A DNA stretch of 25,941 nucleotides, taken from positions 1 to 25,941 of the forward strand of contig CAZGYG010000035.1 of NCBI GenBank assembly GCA_964530335.1. Direction: 5' to 3'. The notes under the pieces were generated by a model that saw only the letters and a list, made by a program, of their open reading frames with translations, was not told where the DNA came from and ran no database searches. Shown here piece by piece: positions 16,419-23,734 of the stretch. Position 1 is the stretch's first letter, and each line of letters opens with the position of its first letter. Both the position numbers and the translations under genes were made by a program. Source of the stretch: VGDP01 sp964530335. Lineage in GTDB: Bacteria; Pseudomonadota; Alphaproteobacteria; SP197.

Positions 16419-18110
16419 ATGGCAACCAGCGCGCGATCCGATAAGCGCGAGGATCTGAAGCGGGACCGCGACCGCTTCGTCGGGTTCGCGTTTGCCGCCG
16501 CTGACACGCTGATCGAGCTCGACCGTGACCGCCGCGTGCGCTATGCCGCCGGGCAGCCGATCGGCGGCGCCGACATCGTAGGCCGCGACTTCGCCGATAT
16601 GGTGGTGGCGGAGAACCGGGCTTCGATTCTCGCTGCCCTGGAAGGCGCGAGGCACGGCGGTCGAATCGCCGCCCAGATCGTCCGGTTCGCCGACGGCGAA
16701 CCATCATCCACGCCCAGGATCCTCTCCGGCTGGTGCCTGCCGGACCTGGACGGGCACGTCTTCCTCGCCCTGCACGCCGCCCCGGCCGACGCGCCCGACG
16801 TGGACGCCGAGACGGGACTCATGGACGGCGACGACTTCCGAGCCGCAGTGTCGAAGGCGGTGGCCGAAGGCGATCTGTCCGGCGCCATGACCCTGATCGA
16901 CGTCGCGGGTCTGGACGATGTCCGCGACCGCCTGCCGAGCGTGGACTCCGATCGCCTCATGGAGCGCGTCGGCGCGGTGCTGCGCGGCTCGGCGACCGGC
17001 GGCACGCTCGCCGGCCGTACCGGACCGCAGACCTTCGGCGTGGTCCGCCACGACAGCGTCGATGTCGGGGAGATGACCCGGACGCTCGACGAAATCGTGC
17101 GCGCCGCCGACCCGGCGGGACGCGGGGCCCGCGTGCGCGAAGGCTCCATCGTCCTGGACGGCGGCGCGCTGTCGCGGGAAGAAACGGCCCAGGCCGTGCT
17201 CTACGCCATGCGCAAGTTCGCCGACTCGCCCGACAGCTCGGTTGCCCTCGGCACGCTCTCGGAGTGCTGCACGGTCATGGTTTCCGACAGCATGGACCGG
17301 CTCGCGCGCTTCAAGCGGGCGGTGACCGAGGACGATTTCCGGATTGTCGTCCAGCCGATCGTCGACATCGCCACGCGGCGGGTCCGGCACTACGAGGTGC
17401 TGAGTCGCTTCGGTGACGCCGCGGGGGCCTCGCCCCAGTCCATGATCGCGTTCGCCGAGGAGGTCGGCGTGATCGCGGACTTCGACGTTCGCGTGGTCGA
17501 ACGCGCGGTTGCCATGATGGTGGGCGCGCAAGCCGCCGGGTGCGAAGACCTGTCGCTCGCGGTCAATCTGTCGATGCGCACGGTCGAGCGCGACGACATC
17601 GTCGCGGTCCTTGGTGCCCGGCTCGGCTCCCGCGAGGAGCTTCGGGCCCGGCTCGTGATCGAGATCACCGAGACCGCGCGCATCCGCGACATCAGGGCCG
17701 CCAACCGCGCCGTCCAGGCGCTGCGCCGGGCCGGGCACAAGGTCTGCCTCGACGATTTCGGCGCCGGCGCCGCGGCCTTCGATTACCTGCGCACCTTCGA
17801 GGTCGATGCCATCAAGATCGACGGCAGCTACGTCACGCGGGCGGTGGCCGGAACCCGCAGCCGGGCGTTCCTCAAGGCGATGGCCAGCCTGTGCCTCGAC
17901 ACGGGCGTCGATGTGGTGGCCGAGCAGGTCGAGGACGAGGCGACCGCCGAATTCCTCCTGGGGTGCGGCGTACGCTATGGCCAGGGCTATCACTTCGGCC
18001 GCCCCGGCCCGCTCGCCGATTACTTGGCGTCGAACGGCAGGGCGCCCGCCGCGACCGAGTCCCTGACCCGCCGGAGCCGACGCATCCTGGCGCCCGCCGA
18101 CCGGGCTTGA
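16419..18110 (+). CDS. PAS/degenerate-GGDEF/EAL protein, probable c-di-GMP phosphodiesterase
   Basis: 563 residues, colinear with the upstream paralog (shared RDRFVGFAFAAA, ILSGWCLPDL, AVLYA.RKF, FLKA.AS). The PAS-like region covers about 13-120. The GGDEF-like region has lost its signature (TGPQTF at 201-206), so no cyclase activity is expected. The EAL domain (about 300-540) keeps EVL at 326-328 in place of EAL, N383, E415, D445-D446 in LDDFGAG, K466, E502 in AEQVE and Q522 in GQGYHFGRP, the set needed to bind two metals and hydrolyse c-di-GMP to pGpG. No membrane segment is seen, so it is cytoplasmic. Being 15 bases after its inactive paralog and downstream of galU-ugd, it may control polysaccharide output. 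The ribosome site is weak. Confidence 0.88.
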   Translation: MATSARSDKREDLKRDRDRFVGFAFAAADTLIELDRDRRVRYAAGQPIGGADIVGRDFADMVVAENRASILAALEGARHGGRIAAQIVRFADGEPSSTPRILSGWCLPDLDGHVFLALHAAPADAPDVDAETGLMDGDDFRAAVSKAVAEGDLSGAMTLIDVAGLDDVRDRLPSVDSDRLMERVGAVLRGSATGGTLAGRTGPQTFGVVRHDSVDVGEMTRTLDEIVRAADPAGRGARVREGSIVLDGGALSREETAQAVLYAMRKFADSPDSSVALGTLSECCTVMVSDSMDRLARFKRAVTEDDFRIVVQPIVDIATRRVRHYEVLSRFGDAAGASPQSMIAFAEEVGVIADFDVRVVERAVAMMVGAQAAGCEDLSLAVNLSMRTVERDDIVAVLGARLGSREELRARLVIEITETARIRDIRAANRAVQALRRAGHKVCLDDFGAGAAAFDYLRTFEVDAIKIDGSYVTRAVAGTRSRAFLKAMASLCLDTGVDVVAEQVEDEATAEFLLGCGVRYGQGYHFGRPGPLADYLASNGRAPAATESLTRRSRRILAPADRA

Positions 18111-18121
18111 CGGCCACGCGA

Positions 18122-18903
18122 CTACGGTAACAGGTCGACGCCGGTCGCGGCGGCGACTTCGTGGCTGCCCTCCCAGATCATCATCCCCGACACGTAGGCG
18201 ATGATCAGCAGGCCGACGTAGCCGATCCAGTGGTAGCGCTCGAGCAGGCGGGCAATGTAGCTCGACGCCACCGCCATGAGCGCGATCGAGAGGGCCAGTC
18301 CGAACACCAGGATGCCCATGTGGTCGCGGGCGGCGCCGGCCACGGCGAGCACGTTGTCGAGCGACATGGAAACGTCGGCGGCCACGATCATGATAAGGGC
18401 CTGGCGGAACGTCTTGGCCTCGTGCCGGGAGCCGGACGGGTTGGCGTGGGCGGCGCTGCTGGCGGCGCGCAGTTCGCGCCACATCTTCCAGCACACCCAC
18501 AGCAGCAACAGCCCGCCGGCGAGCGTCAGGCCGACGACCGCCAGGAGCTGCATGGTCACGGCGGCGAAGCTGACGCGCAGGATCGTCGCGGCGATGATGC
18601 CGAACCCGATCGCGCGCCGGCGCAAATCGGGTGGCAGCCCGGCCGCCGCCATGCCGATGATGATGGCGTTGTCGCCCGACAAGACGATGTCGATGACGAC
18701 GATGCTGAAGANNNNNNNNNNNNNNNNNNNNNNNNNNNNNNNNNNNNNNNNNNNNNNNNNNNNNNNNNNNNNNNNNNNNNNNNNNNNNNNNNNNNNNNNN
18801 NNNNNNNNNNNATGATGATGGCGTTGTCGCCCGACAAGACGATGTCGATGACGACGATGCTGAAGAACGCGGAGAGTTCGGACAGCGAGACCAGATCGGA
18901 CAC
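18122..18903 (-). CDS. TerC/YjbE-family integral membrane protein, interrupted by assembly gap
   Basis: The reading frame is broken only by 100 Ns flanked by an exact 55-bp duplication. Removing the Ns and one copy leaves 627 bases, an uninterrupted 208-residue protein from GTG 18903. It carries the two TerC signatures, DIVLSGDNAI (20-29) and DVSMSLDNVL (125-134), acidic pairs within membrane helices. About seven hydrophobic segments are present. TerC/YjbE proteins are associated with metal (manganese) efflux and with tellurite resistance; YjbE of this short type lacks the CBS domains of larger relatives. Start GTG 18903 gives the short N-terminus typical of the family; the ribosome site is weak. 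Divergent from the acetyltransferase, convergent with the EAL gene. Confidence 0.85.
18657..18711 (+). repeat. Left copy of 55-bp duplication at gap
   Basis: This is identical to 18812-18866. It abuts the N run directly and is coding sequence of the TerC-family gene, so it is best read as the overlapping end of one contig and not as a biological repeat. Confidence 0.95.
18712..18811. other. 100-N scaffold gap
   Basis: Exactly 100 unknown bases, the conventional filler for a gap of unknown size. Flanking sequence shows that the two contigs overlap, so no sequence appears to be missing. Confidence 0.98.
18812..18866 (+). repeat. Right copy of 55-bp duplication at gap
   Basis: This is identical to 18657-18711 and starts immediately after the N run. 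A 55-base exact overlap is what unmerged contig ends from a k=55 de Bruijn assembly would leave. Confidence 0.95.
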
Positions 18904-19044
18904 GAACCGGGCACTCGGCGGCGGGAAACCACCCCATATAGGCGTGCCCGTTGCCGGCGACAAGCGGAACCGGTGCGGCCTTGGCGGGACCGCGGCCCGC
19001 GAGCTACGTTGATTGCCGCCGCGCCCCTGGACCGAGGTTCCACG

Positions 19045-19563
19045 ATGGCAACGGGTACTCCCGCGCCGAGACCGCAACTGGCTGGAATAGAACCGGCCCG
19101 GTTCCCGGCCGACCTGGCGGCTGTCCAGGCGATCTTCCGCGACTACGAGCACGCGGCGCGGGTTCCGGCGTGTTTCGCGGACTTCGAGCGCGAGCTCGCG
19201 ACTCTGCCGGGAGCCTACGCTCCGCCGAAGGGTGCCCTGCTCATCGCCCGCGATCGGGCCGGCGGGGTGGTCGGCTGCATCGCCATGCGTCCGGTCGATC
19301 CGGACTCAGCCGAGATCAAGCGCCTGTTCGTGAAGCCGGGCGAACATGGCGTCGGACTCGGACGTCGCCTGGCGCTCGCCGCCCTGGCCGCGGCGCGCCA
19401 AGCCGGATATCGCCGCGTCGTGCTCGAGACCCACGCCAGCATGGCGGCGGCACAGCGGCTCTACCGTGCCCTCGGTTTCACCGAGGTGGCGACGCCAGGG
19501 CAAAGCGAGATTCAACGCCTGGCGCTCGACTTGACCAGGACTCAGCCCAAAGATGGCATATAA
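19045..19563 (+). CDS. GNAT-family N-acetyltransferase
   Basis: 172 residues in one GNAT domain. The acetyl-CoA loop is in IKRLFVKPGEHGVGLGRRLALAAL (HGVGLG in place of the usual Q/RxxGxG/A), followed by AGYRRVVLETHASMAAAQRLYRALGF, the usual motif B. It transfers an acetyl group from acetyl-CoA to an amine of unknown identity. The start is ATG 19045, seven bases after GAGG; an upstream ATG at 18973 adds 24 residues with no family similarity. It is divergent from the TerC-family gene and converges with metY, whose stop lies 12 bases away, so it is likely a single-gene unit. Confidence 0.88.
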   Translation: MATGTPAPRPQLAGIEPARFPADLAAVQAIFRDYEHAARVPACFADFERELATLPGAYAPPKGALLIARDRAGGVVGCIAMRPVDPDSAEIKRLFVKPGEHGVGLGRRLALAALAAARQAGYRRVVLETHASMAAAQRLYRALGFTEVATPGQSEIQRLALDLTRTQPKDGI

Positions 19564-19574
19564 ACAAGGATTTG

Positions 19575-20870
19575 CTAGACCAGCCTCAGGGCTTGGTCGA
19601 GGTCTGCGATCAGGTCGTCGACGGTCTCTAGGCCCACCGACAGGCGCACAACGTCGTTGCCGGCGCCGGCCGTCGTTCGCTGCTCGTCGCTGAGTTGTCG
19701 ATGCGTCGTCGATGCCGGGTGGATGATCAGGCTGCGCGTGTCGCCGACGTTCGCGAGGTGCGAGAACAGTTCGACCGATTCGACCACCTTTATTCCGGCT
19801 TCGTAGCCGCCCTTGAGCCCGAACGTGAAGACTGACCCGGCCCCCTTGGGCAGGTATTTCTTGGCCAGGGCGTGGTAGCGGCTCGACGGCAGCCCGGCGT
19901 AGCTGACCCAGGCGATCTTCGGGTGGCGCTCGAGGTACAGGGCGACGGCAAGCGCGTTGTCGCAATGCCGCGCCATGCGCAGTGGCAAGGTCTCGATGCC
20001 CTGTAGGATCAGGAACGCGTTCATGGGCGCGAGCGAGGGCCCGAAGTCCCGGAGAGCGACCGCGCGCGCCTTCATGGTGAACCCGAAGTCGCCGAACGTC
20101 TCGGCGAAGGTGAGCCCGTGGTACGCCGGGTCCGGTTGGGTCAGGGACGGGAACCGGCCGCTGGCGAACCAGTCGAAGCGGCCGGATTCGACCACGATTC
20201 CGCCCATGGCGTTGCCGTGACCGCCGAGGAACTTGGTCGCCGAATGGACCACCAGGTCGGCGCCCCAGTCGAACGGGTTGCACAGGTAGGGCGTGGCCAG
20301 GGTGTTGTCGACGATGAGCGGGATGCGCTTGGCCCGGGCGAGCGCGGCCAACGGCTCGAGATCGACGACGACGCCCCCGGGGTTGGCCAGGCCCTCGACG
20401 AAGATCGCCTTGGCATCGTCGCCGACGGCGCGCGCCATGGCGTCGGCATCGGCCGGATCGGCGAACCGGCAATGCCAGCCCAGCCGAGGGAAGCTCTTGG
20501 TGAATTGGGTGACCGAACCGCCGTAAAGGTTTGGCGCGGAAACGAAAACGTCGCCGGGCTCCAGCAGCGTGAAGAACGCCAGGAACTGCGCGGCGTGGCC
20601 GGTCGCGGCGGCCACGGCGGCGCGCCCCTTTTCCAGGCTCGCCACCCGCTCCTCGAGCACCGCGACCGTCGGGTTGGTGATGCGCGAGTAGATGTAGCCG
20701 AAGGTCTGCAGGTTGAACAGCGACGCCGCGTGATCGACGTCGTCGAACACATACGACGTGGTCTGGTAGATCGGCGTCGAACGCGCGCCGGTGGCCGGGT
20801 CGGGACGCGCGCCGGCGTGGATCGCCCGGGTCTCGAAGCCGGGTCTGGCCGGGCGGGGTGGGTCGCTCAT
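19575..20870 (-). CDS. metY: O-acetylhomoserine aminocarboxypropyltransferase (Cys/Met PLP family)
   Basis: 431 residues. The PLP lysine is K213 in VVHSATKFLGGHGNAMGG, with D188 in IVDNTLATPY binding the pyridine nitrogen and Y61-S-R63 from the neighbouring subunit. The length (about 430, longer than MetB/MetC/MetZ near 390-400) and the inserts around GFTMKARAVALRDFG are typical of MetY, which makes homocysteine from O-acetylhomoserine and sulfide, or methionine with methanethiol. The ATG at 20870 overlaps the stop of the CoA-binding gene (ATGA), so the two are translationally coupled; this pairing is frequent in alphaproteobacteria. No met regulatory riboswitch is visible upstream. Confidence 0.93.
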   Translation of the reverse strand: MSDPPRPARPGFETRAIHAGARPDPATGARSTPIYQTTSYVFDDVDHAASLFNLQTFGYIYSRITNPTVAVLEERVASLEKGRAAVAAATGHAAQFLAFFTLLEPGDVFVSAPNLYGGSVTQFTKSFPRLGWHCRFADPADADAMARAVGDDAKAIFVEGLANPGGVVVDLEPLAALARAKRIPLIVDNTLATPYLCNPFDWGADLVVHSATKFLGGHGNAMGGIVVESGRFDWFASGRFPSLTQPDPAYHGLTFAETFGDFGFTMKARAVALRDFGPSLAPMNAFLILQGIETLPLRMARHCDNALAVALYLERHPKIAWVSYAGLPSSRYHALAKKYLPKGAGSVFTFGLKGGYEAGIKVVESVELFSHLANVGDTRSLIIHPASTTHRQLSDEQRTTAGAGNDVVRLSVGLETVDDLIADLDQALRLV

Positions 20871-21370
20871 GGTGCGCGCAACCGCTTGGCGCTGATGATG
20901 CCGGTGTTGACGCCGCTCCACGACAACTCGCCGGAGAGCCGGCCGTACTCGATCTTGGGGCAGCGGTCCATGACGACGGTGAGCCCGGCGGCCTCGGCGC
21001 GCGCCGCCGCGGCATCGTCGCGCACGCCGAGCTGCATCCAGACGACCTCGATGCCCTTGGCGTCCTTCAGCCGGATCGCCTCGTCGACCACCGGCCCGAC
21101 CTGGCCCGAGGCGCGGAAGATATCGACCATGGCGAAGCGCTCGGGCACGTCGGCAAGGCTGGCGTGGACCCGTTCGCCGTGGATCTCCTGGCCGGCCGCA
21201 GCGGCGTTGACCGGAATGACCCGATAACCCTTCCTCTGCAGATACTTCATGGCGAAGTTGCTGGGCCGGACCCAGTTGGGCGAGGCGCCGACCATGGCGA
21301 TGACCCGGCAGCGCCGCAGAATGTCGCGGATGAGCGCGTCCGGATAGGCGAGGGGGGCGTTCGTGGACAT
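20867..21370 (-). CDS. CoA-binding-domain protein (YccU-like)
   Basis: 167 residues forming one CoA-binding Rossmann domain like the N-terminus of succinyl-CoA synthetase alpha. IAMVGASPNWVRPSNFAMKYLQRKGYRVIPVN holds the glycine loop, and EVVWMQLGV and MDRCPKIEY fit the family's later strands. The biochemical role is not established. The four-base overlap with metY suggests a link with sulfur amino acid metabolism or with acyl-CoA handling in that step. ATG 21370 gives the common N-terminus (YPDALIRDILR close to the start); the ATG at 21409 would add 13 unlike residues. A clear ribosome site is missing. Confidence 0.85.
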   Translation of the reverse strand: MSTNAPLAYPDALIRDILRRCRVIAMVGASPNWVRPSNFAMKYLQRKGYRVIPVNAAAAGQEIHGERVHASLADVPERFAMVDIFRASGQVGPVVDEAIRLKDAKGIEVVWMQLGVRDDAAAARAEAAGLTVVMDRCPKIEYGRLSGELSWSGVNTGIISAKRLRAP

Positions 21371-21398
21371 CGAGGAATGGTGGAGGTATTTCCTGACC

Positions 21399-21707
21399 TC
21401 AAGTGGCATAGAGCAGCGTCCTGGTCTTTTCGACCGATTGCCGGAAATAAGGGTTCTTGATCGCCGACCCGACCACCAAGTCTACCGGCAACCGGAACAA
21501 GTCCTCGAGCGCTTCCAGGAGTCCGAAGTAGGCATCCGCGTAGCCGCCCTCGGGGCGGTCGTCGAACTCGACCAGGAAATCCAGATCGTTGACGGTCGCG
21601 CCCGACGCCCCGACGGCCGCGGAACCGAACAGTTCGAGCCGGCGGACGTGATGGCGCCGGCACAGGGCGTGAATGTCGGACTTGCGAGCGTCGATCTCGG
21701 AGATCAT
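21399..21707 (-). CDS. Minimal nucleotidyltransferase (MNT/MntA-like)
   Basis: 102 residues. LFGSAAVGASGATVNDLDFLVEF carries G28-S29 and D41-x-D43, the GSx10DxD signature of the polymerase-beta superfamily, and VDLVVGSAIKN gives the third acidic region. MNT proteins usually pair with a HEPN toxin, which they neutralise by AMPylation, or act as small-molecule nucleotidyltransferases. No HEPN gene lies on either side: the neighbours are an ECHDC3-like crotonase 31 bases upstream and the CoA-binding gene 28 bases downstream. It is therefore an orphan antitoxin-like gene or a decoupled remnant. The ribosome site is weak. Confidence 0.8.
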   Translation of the reverse strand: MISEIDARKSDIHALCRRHHVRRLELFGSAAVGASGATVNDLDFLVEFDDRPEGGYADAYFGLLEALEDLFRLPVDLVVGSAIKNPYFRQSVEKTRTLLYAT

Positions 21708-21738
21708 CGGGCGGCGCGCTGCGGTTTCGTGCTCGGTG

Positions 21739-22527
21739 CTACTGCCCGCGCCACACGGGCGGGCGCTTGGCCAGGAAGGCGTCGATGCCTTCCTCGGCGT
21801 CGCGCGACATCATGTTGCGGGTCATGACCTCGCTGGCGTAGGCGTAGGCCTCGTCCAGCCCGAGCTCGGCTTGGCGGTAGAACGCCTCCTTGCCGATGGC
21901 GAGGGTCAGCGGCGACTTGGCGGCGATCGACTCCGCCAGCGCCATCGTTTCCCGATCCAGCGCCTCGGGCGCGACGACCCGGTTGACCAGGCCGCGCGCC
22001 TGCGCCTCGGCGGCGTCGATCGGCTCGCCGGTCAGCAGCATCGCCATGGCCTGCTTGCGCGGCACGGCGCGGCTCAGCGCGACCATGGGGGTCGAGCAGA
22101 AGAGCCCGATGTTGACGCCCGGCGTGGCGAAGCGCGCGCCCTCTGCGGCCACCGCCAGATCGCAACTCGCCACCAGTTGGCAACCGGCCGCGGTGGCCAT
22201 GGCGTGGACCTTGGCGATCACCGGCTTGGGCAGCCGGACAATGCTTGTCATCAGCCGGCTGCACGCGCCGAAGGTACGCTCGTAGAACGCGCGACCCGGG
22301 TTGGCTCGCAGCTCCTTCAGGTCGTGGCCGGCGCAGAACGCGGGCCCGTTCGCGGCGATGACCACGACCTTGACGGCCTGATCGGCGGCGATGCCGTCGA
22401 GCGCCTCCTGGAGCGCCGCCATGAGGTCGAGCGAAAGGCTGTTGCGCGCCGCCGGGCGGTTGAGCGTGAGCGTCGCGACGGCGTTGCTCGTCGCGCTGAG
22501 TAGGTTCGGTTCGTTGCTCGCGGCCAT
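21739..22527 (-). CDS. Enoyl-CoA hydratase/isomerase-family protein, ECHDC3-like
   Basis: 262 residues with the crotonase fold: CAGHDLKEL (oxyanion hole) and KPVIAKVHAMATAAGCQLVASCDLAVAAE. Both catalytic glutamates of true enoyl-CoA hydratase are absent: the first is Q117 in AAGCQL and the second is G137 in FATPGVNIG. FATPGVNIGLFCSTP and AVPRKQAM.MLLTGEPI are the ECHDC3 signature, so the protein probably does not hydrate enoyl-CoA in the classical way and its reaction is unknown. GGAG lies six bases before the ATG at 22527. It is the first gene of the minus-strand run that ends with metY. Confidence 0.88.
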   Translation of the reverse strand: MAASNEPNLLSATSNAVATLTLNRPAARNSLSLDLMAALQEALDGIAADQAVKVVVIAANGPAFCAGHDLKELRANPGRAFYERTFGACSRLMTSIVRLPKPVIAKVHAMATAAGCQLVASCDLAVAAEGARFATPGVNIGLFCSTPMVALSRAVPRKQAMAMLLTGEPIDAAEAQARGLVNRVVAPEALDRETMALAESIAAKSPLTLAIGKEAFYRQAELGLDEAYAYASEVMTRNMMSRDAEEGIDAFLAKRPPVWRGQ

Positions 22528-22615
22528 GGGAGGCTCCGGTGACGAAAGCCATGATGGCGGTCGCGCCCGCCCGGTACAAGGCGGGCCAGGCGGGTGTCGA
22601 AAGCGCCGGGGATCG

Positions 22616-22643
22616 TTGACAGGGCGGCGGGAATGGGCATACT
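22616..22643 (+). promoter_or_regulatory. Sigma70-type promoter of rplM-rpsI
   Basis: TTGACA (22616-22621), a 16-base spacer and CATACT (22638-22643) form a good housekeeping promoter, with a start expected near 22650 and a leader of about 70 bases before rplM. The leader has a run of six Ts (22686-22691) but no convincing hairpin. Confidence 0.6.
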
Positions 22644-22721
22644 GCGCCGCTTCGACCGCGGCCGATTCCGGCGCGGCGGCAGGCGGTTTTTTGGGCGCGA
22701 ATCGCGGCGGTTTCCTCCGAA

Positions 22722-23186
22722 ATGAAGACCTACACGGCCAAGCCGGCCGACATCGTGAAAAAGTGGTTCGTGATCGACGCCGAGAACGCGGTGCTCGGCC
22801 GCCTGGCCGTGACCGTGGCCAACCTCCTGCGCGGCAAGCACAAGACGACCTTCACCCCGCACCTGGACTGCGGCGACAACGTGATCGTCGTCAACGCCGA
22901 GAAGGTGAAGGTCACCGGCAAGAAGCTCACCGACAAGGTGTTCTACTGGCACACGGGCTACGCCGGCGGGATCAAGGGCCGCACCATGGGCGAGACACTG
23001 AGTGGCGCCCACCCGGAGCGCGCCATCCTCAAGGCGGTGGAACGCATGGTGCCGCGCGGCCCCTTGGGCCGGCAGCAGATGCGCAACCTGCGCGTCTACA
23101 AGGGCGCGGCGCACCCCCACGAGGCCCAGCAGCCCGAGGCCCTGGACCTGGCGGCGCGCAACGCCAAGAACATGAGGGCACACTGA
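22722..23186 (+). CDS. rplM: Ribosomal protein L13 (uL13)
   Basis: 154 residues, typical for alphaproteobacteria. It starts MKTYTAKPADI.KKWFVIDAE and contains LGRLA, LRGKHK, DCGDNVIV, NAEKVKVTGKK, YWHTGY.GGIK, MVPRGPLGRQQM.NLRVY and HPHEAQQPE. It is an early-assembly 23S rRNA-binding protein of the large subunit. The bases just before the ATG do not give a normal ribosome site (CCTCC, the complement, precedes it). Its TGA overlaps the rpsI ATG by one base (TGATG), so the two are coupled. Confidence 0.98.
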   Translation: MKTYTAKPADIVKKWFVIDAENAVLGRLAVTVANLLRGKHKTTFTPHLDCGDNVIVVNAEKVKVTGKKLTDKVFYWHTGYAGGIKGRTMGETLSGAHPERAILKAVERMVPRGPLGRQQMRNLRVYKGAAHPHEAQQPEALDLAARNAKNMRAH

Positions 23187-23668
23187 TGGCGACCATCGGC
23201 GAAGGCTTCACGCTGGTCCGGCGCACGCCGGGCCCGGCCGCCGAGGCGGAACAGGAACGGCCGGCCGCGAAGCGCGACGCCAAGGGCCGGGTCTACGCCA
23301 CCGGCCGGCGCAAGGAGTCTGTGGCCAGGGTCTGGCTCAAGCCCGGCGCGGGCCGCATCGATGTCAACGGCCGCGACCAGCTCGTTTACTTCGCCCGCCC
23401 CGTGCTGCGCATGCTGATCAACCAGCCGTTCGGTGCGGTCAAGCGCGAGGGCCAGTACGACGTGATGTGCACCGTGAACGGCGGCGGGCTTTCGGGCCAG
23501 GCCGGCGCGCTGCGCCACGGCATCAGCCGCGCGCTCACACTGTTCGAGCCCGAGCTCCGGCCCCAGCTCAAGGCCGGCGGGTTCCTGACCCGCGACTCCC
23601 GCGCGGTCGAGCGCAAGAAGTACGGCAAGCGCAAGGCCCGCCGCAGCTTCCAGTTCTCCAAGCGCTAG
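23186..23668 (+). CDS. rpsI: Ribosomal protein S9 (uS9)
   Basis: 160 residues. YATGRRKESVARVWLKPG, NGGGLSGQAGALRHGISRAL and the C-terminal RKKYGKRKARRSFQFSKR are diagnostic; the basic tail reaches into the P site of the small subunit. About 30 extra N-terminal residues (MATIGEGFTLV...KRDAKGR) are usual in alphaproteobacterial S9. It is coupled to rplM by the TGATG overlap and ends the ribosomal operon. argC begins 66 bases later with its own possible promoter. Confidence 0.98.
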   Translation: MATIGEGFTLVRRTPGPAAEAEQERPAAKRDAKGRVYATGRRKESVARVWLKPGAGRIDVNGRDQLVYFARPVLRMLINQPFGAVKREGQYDVMCTVNGGGLSGQAGALRHGISRALTLFEPELRPQLKAGGFLTRDSRAVERKKYGKRKARRSFQFSKR

Positions 23669-23698
23669 CCGTTGCCGGGGCGCGCGCCTCGGGACGTT

Positions 23699-23707
23699 TG
23701 CTATCAT
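23699..23707 (+). promoter_or_regulatory. Possible extended -10 promoter for argC
   Basis: TG-C-TATCAT is an extended -10 element, about 28 bases before the argC ATG. No -35 hexamer is found at the right distance, so the call is weak. Confidence 0.3.
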
Positions 23708-23734
23708 CCCGGCCGGACCGGAGCGGAGGACACC

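Noticed and set aside
16704..19043. 779-codon minus-strand frame crossing the second EAL gene and the N gap
   Set aside because: Shadow of the EAL gene joined to TerC-like sequence through Ns; the real TerC-family frame is recovered by merging the duplicated ends.
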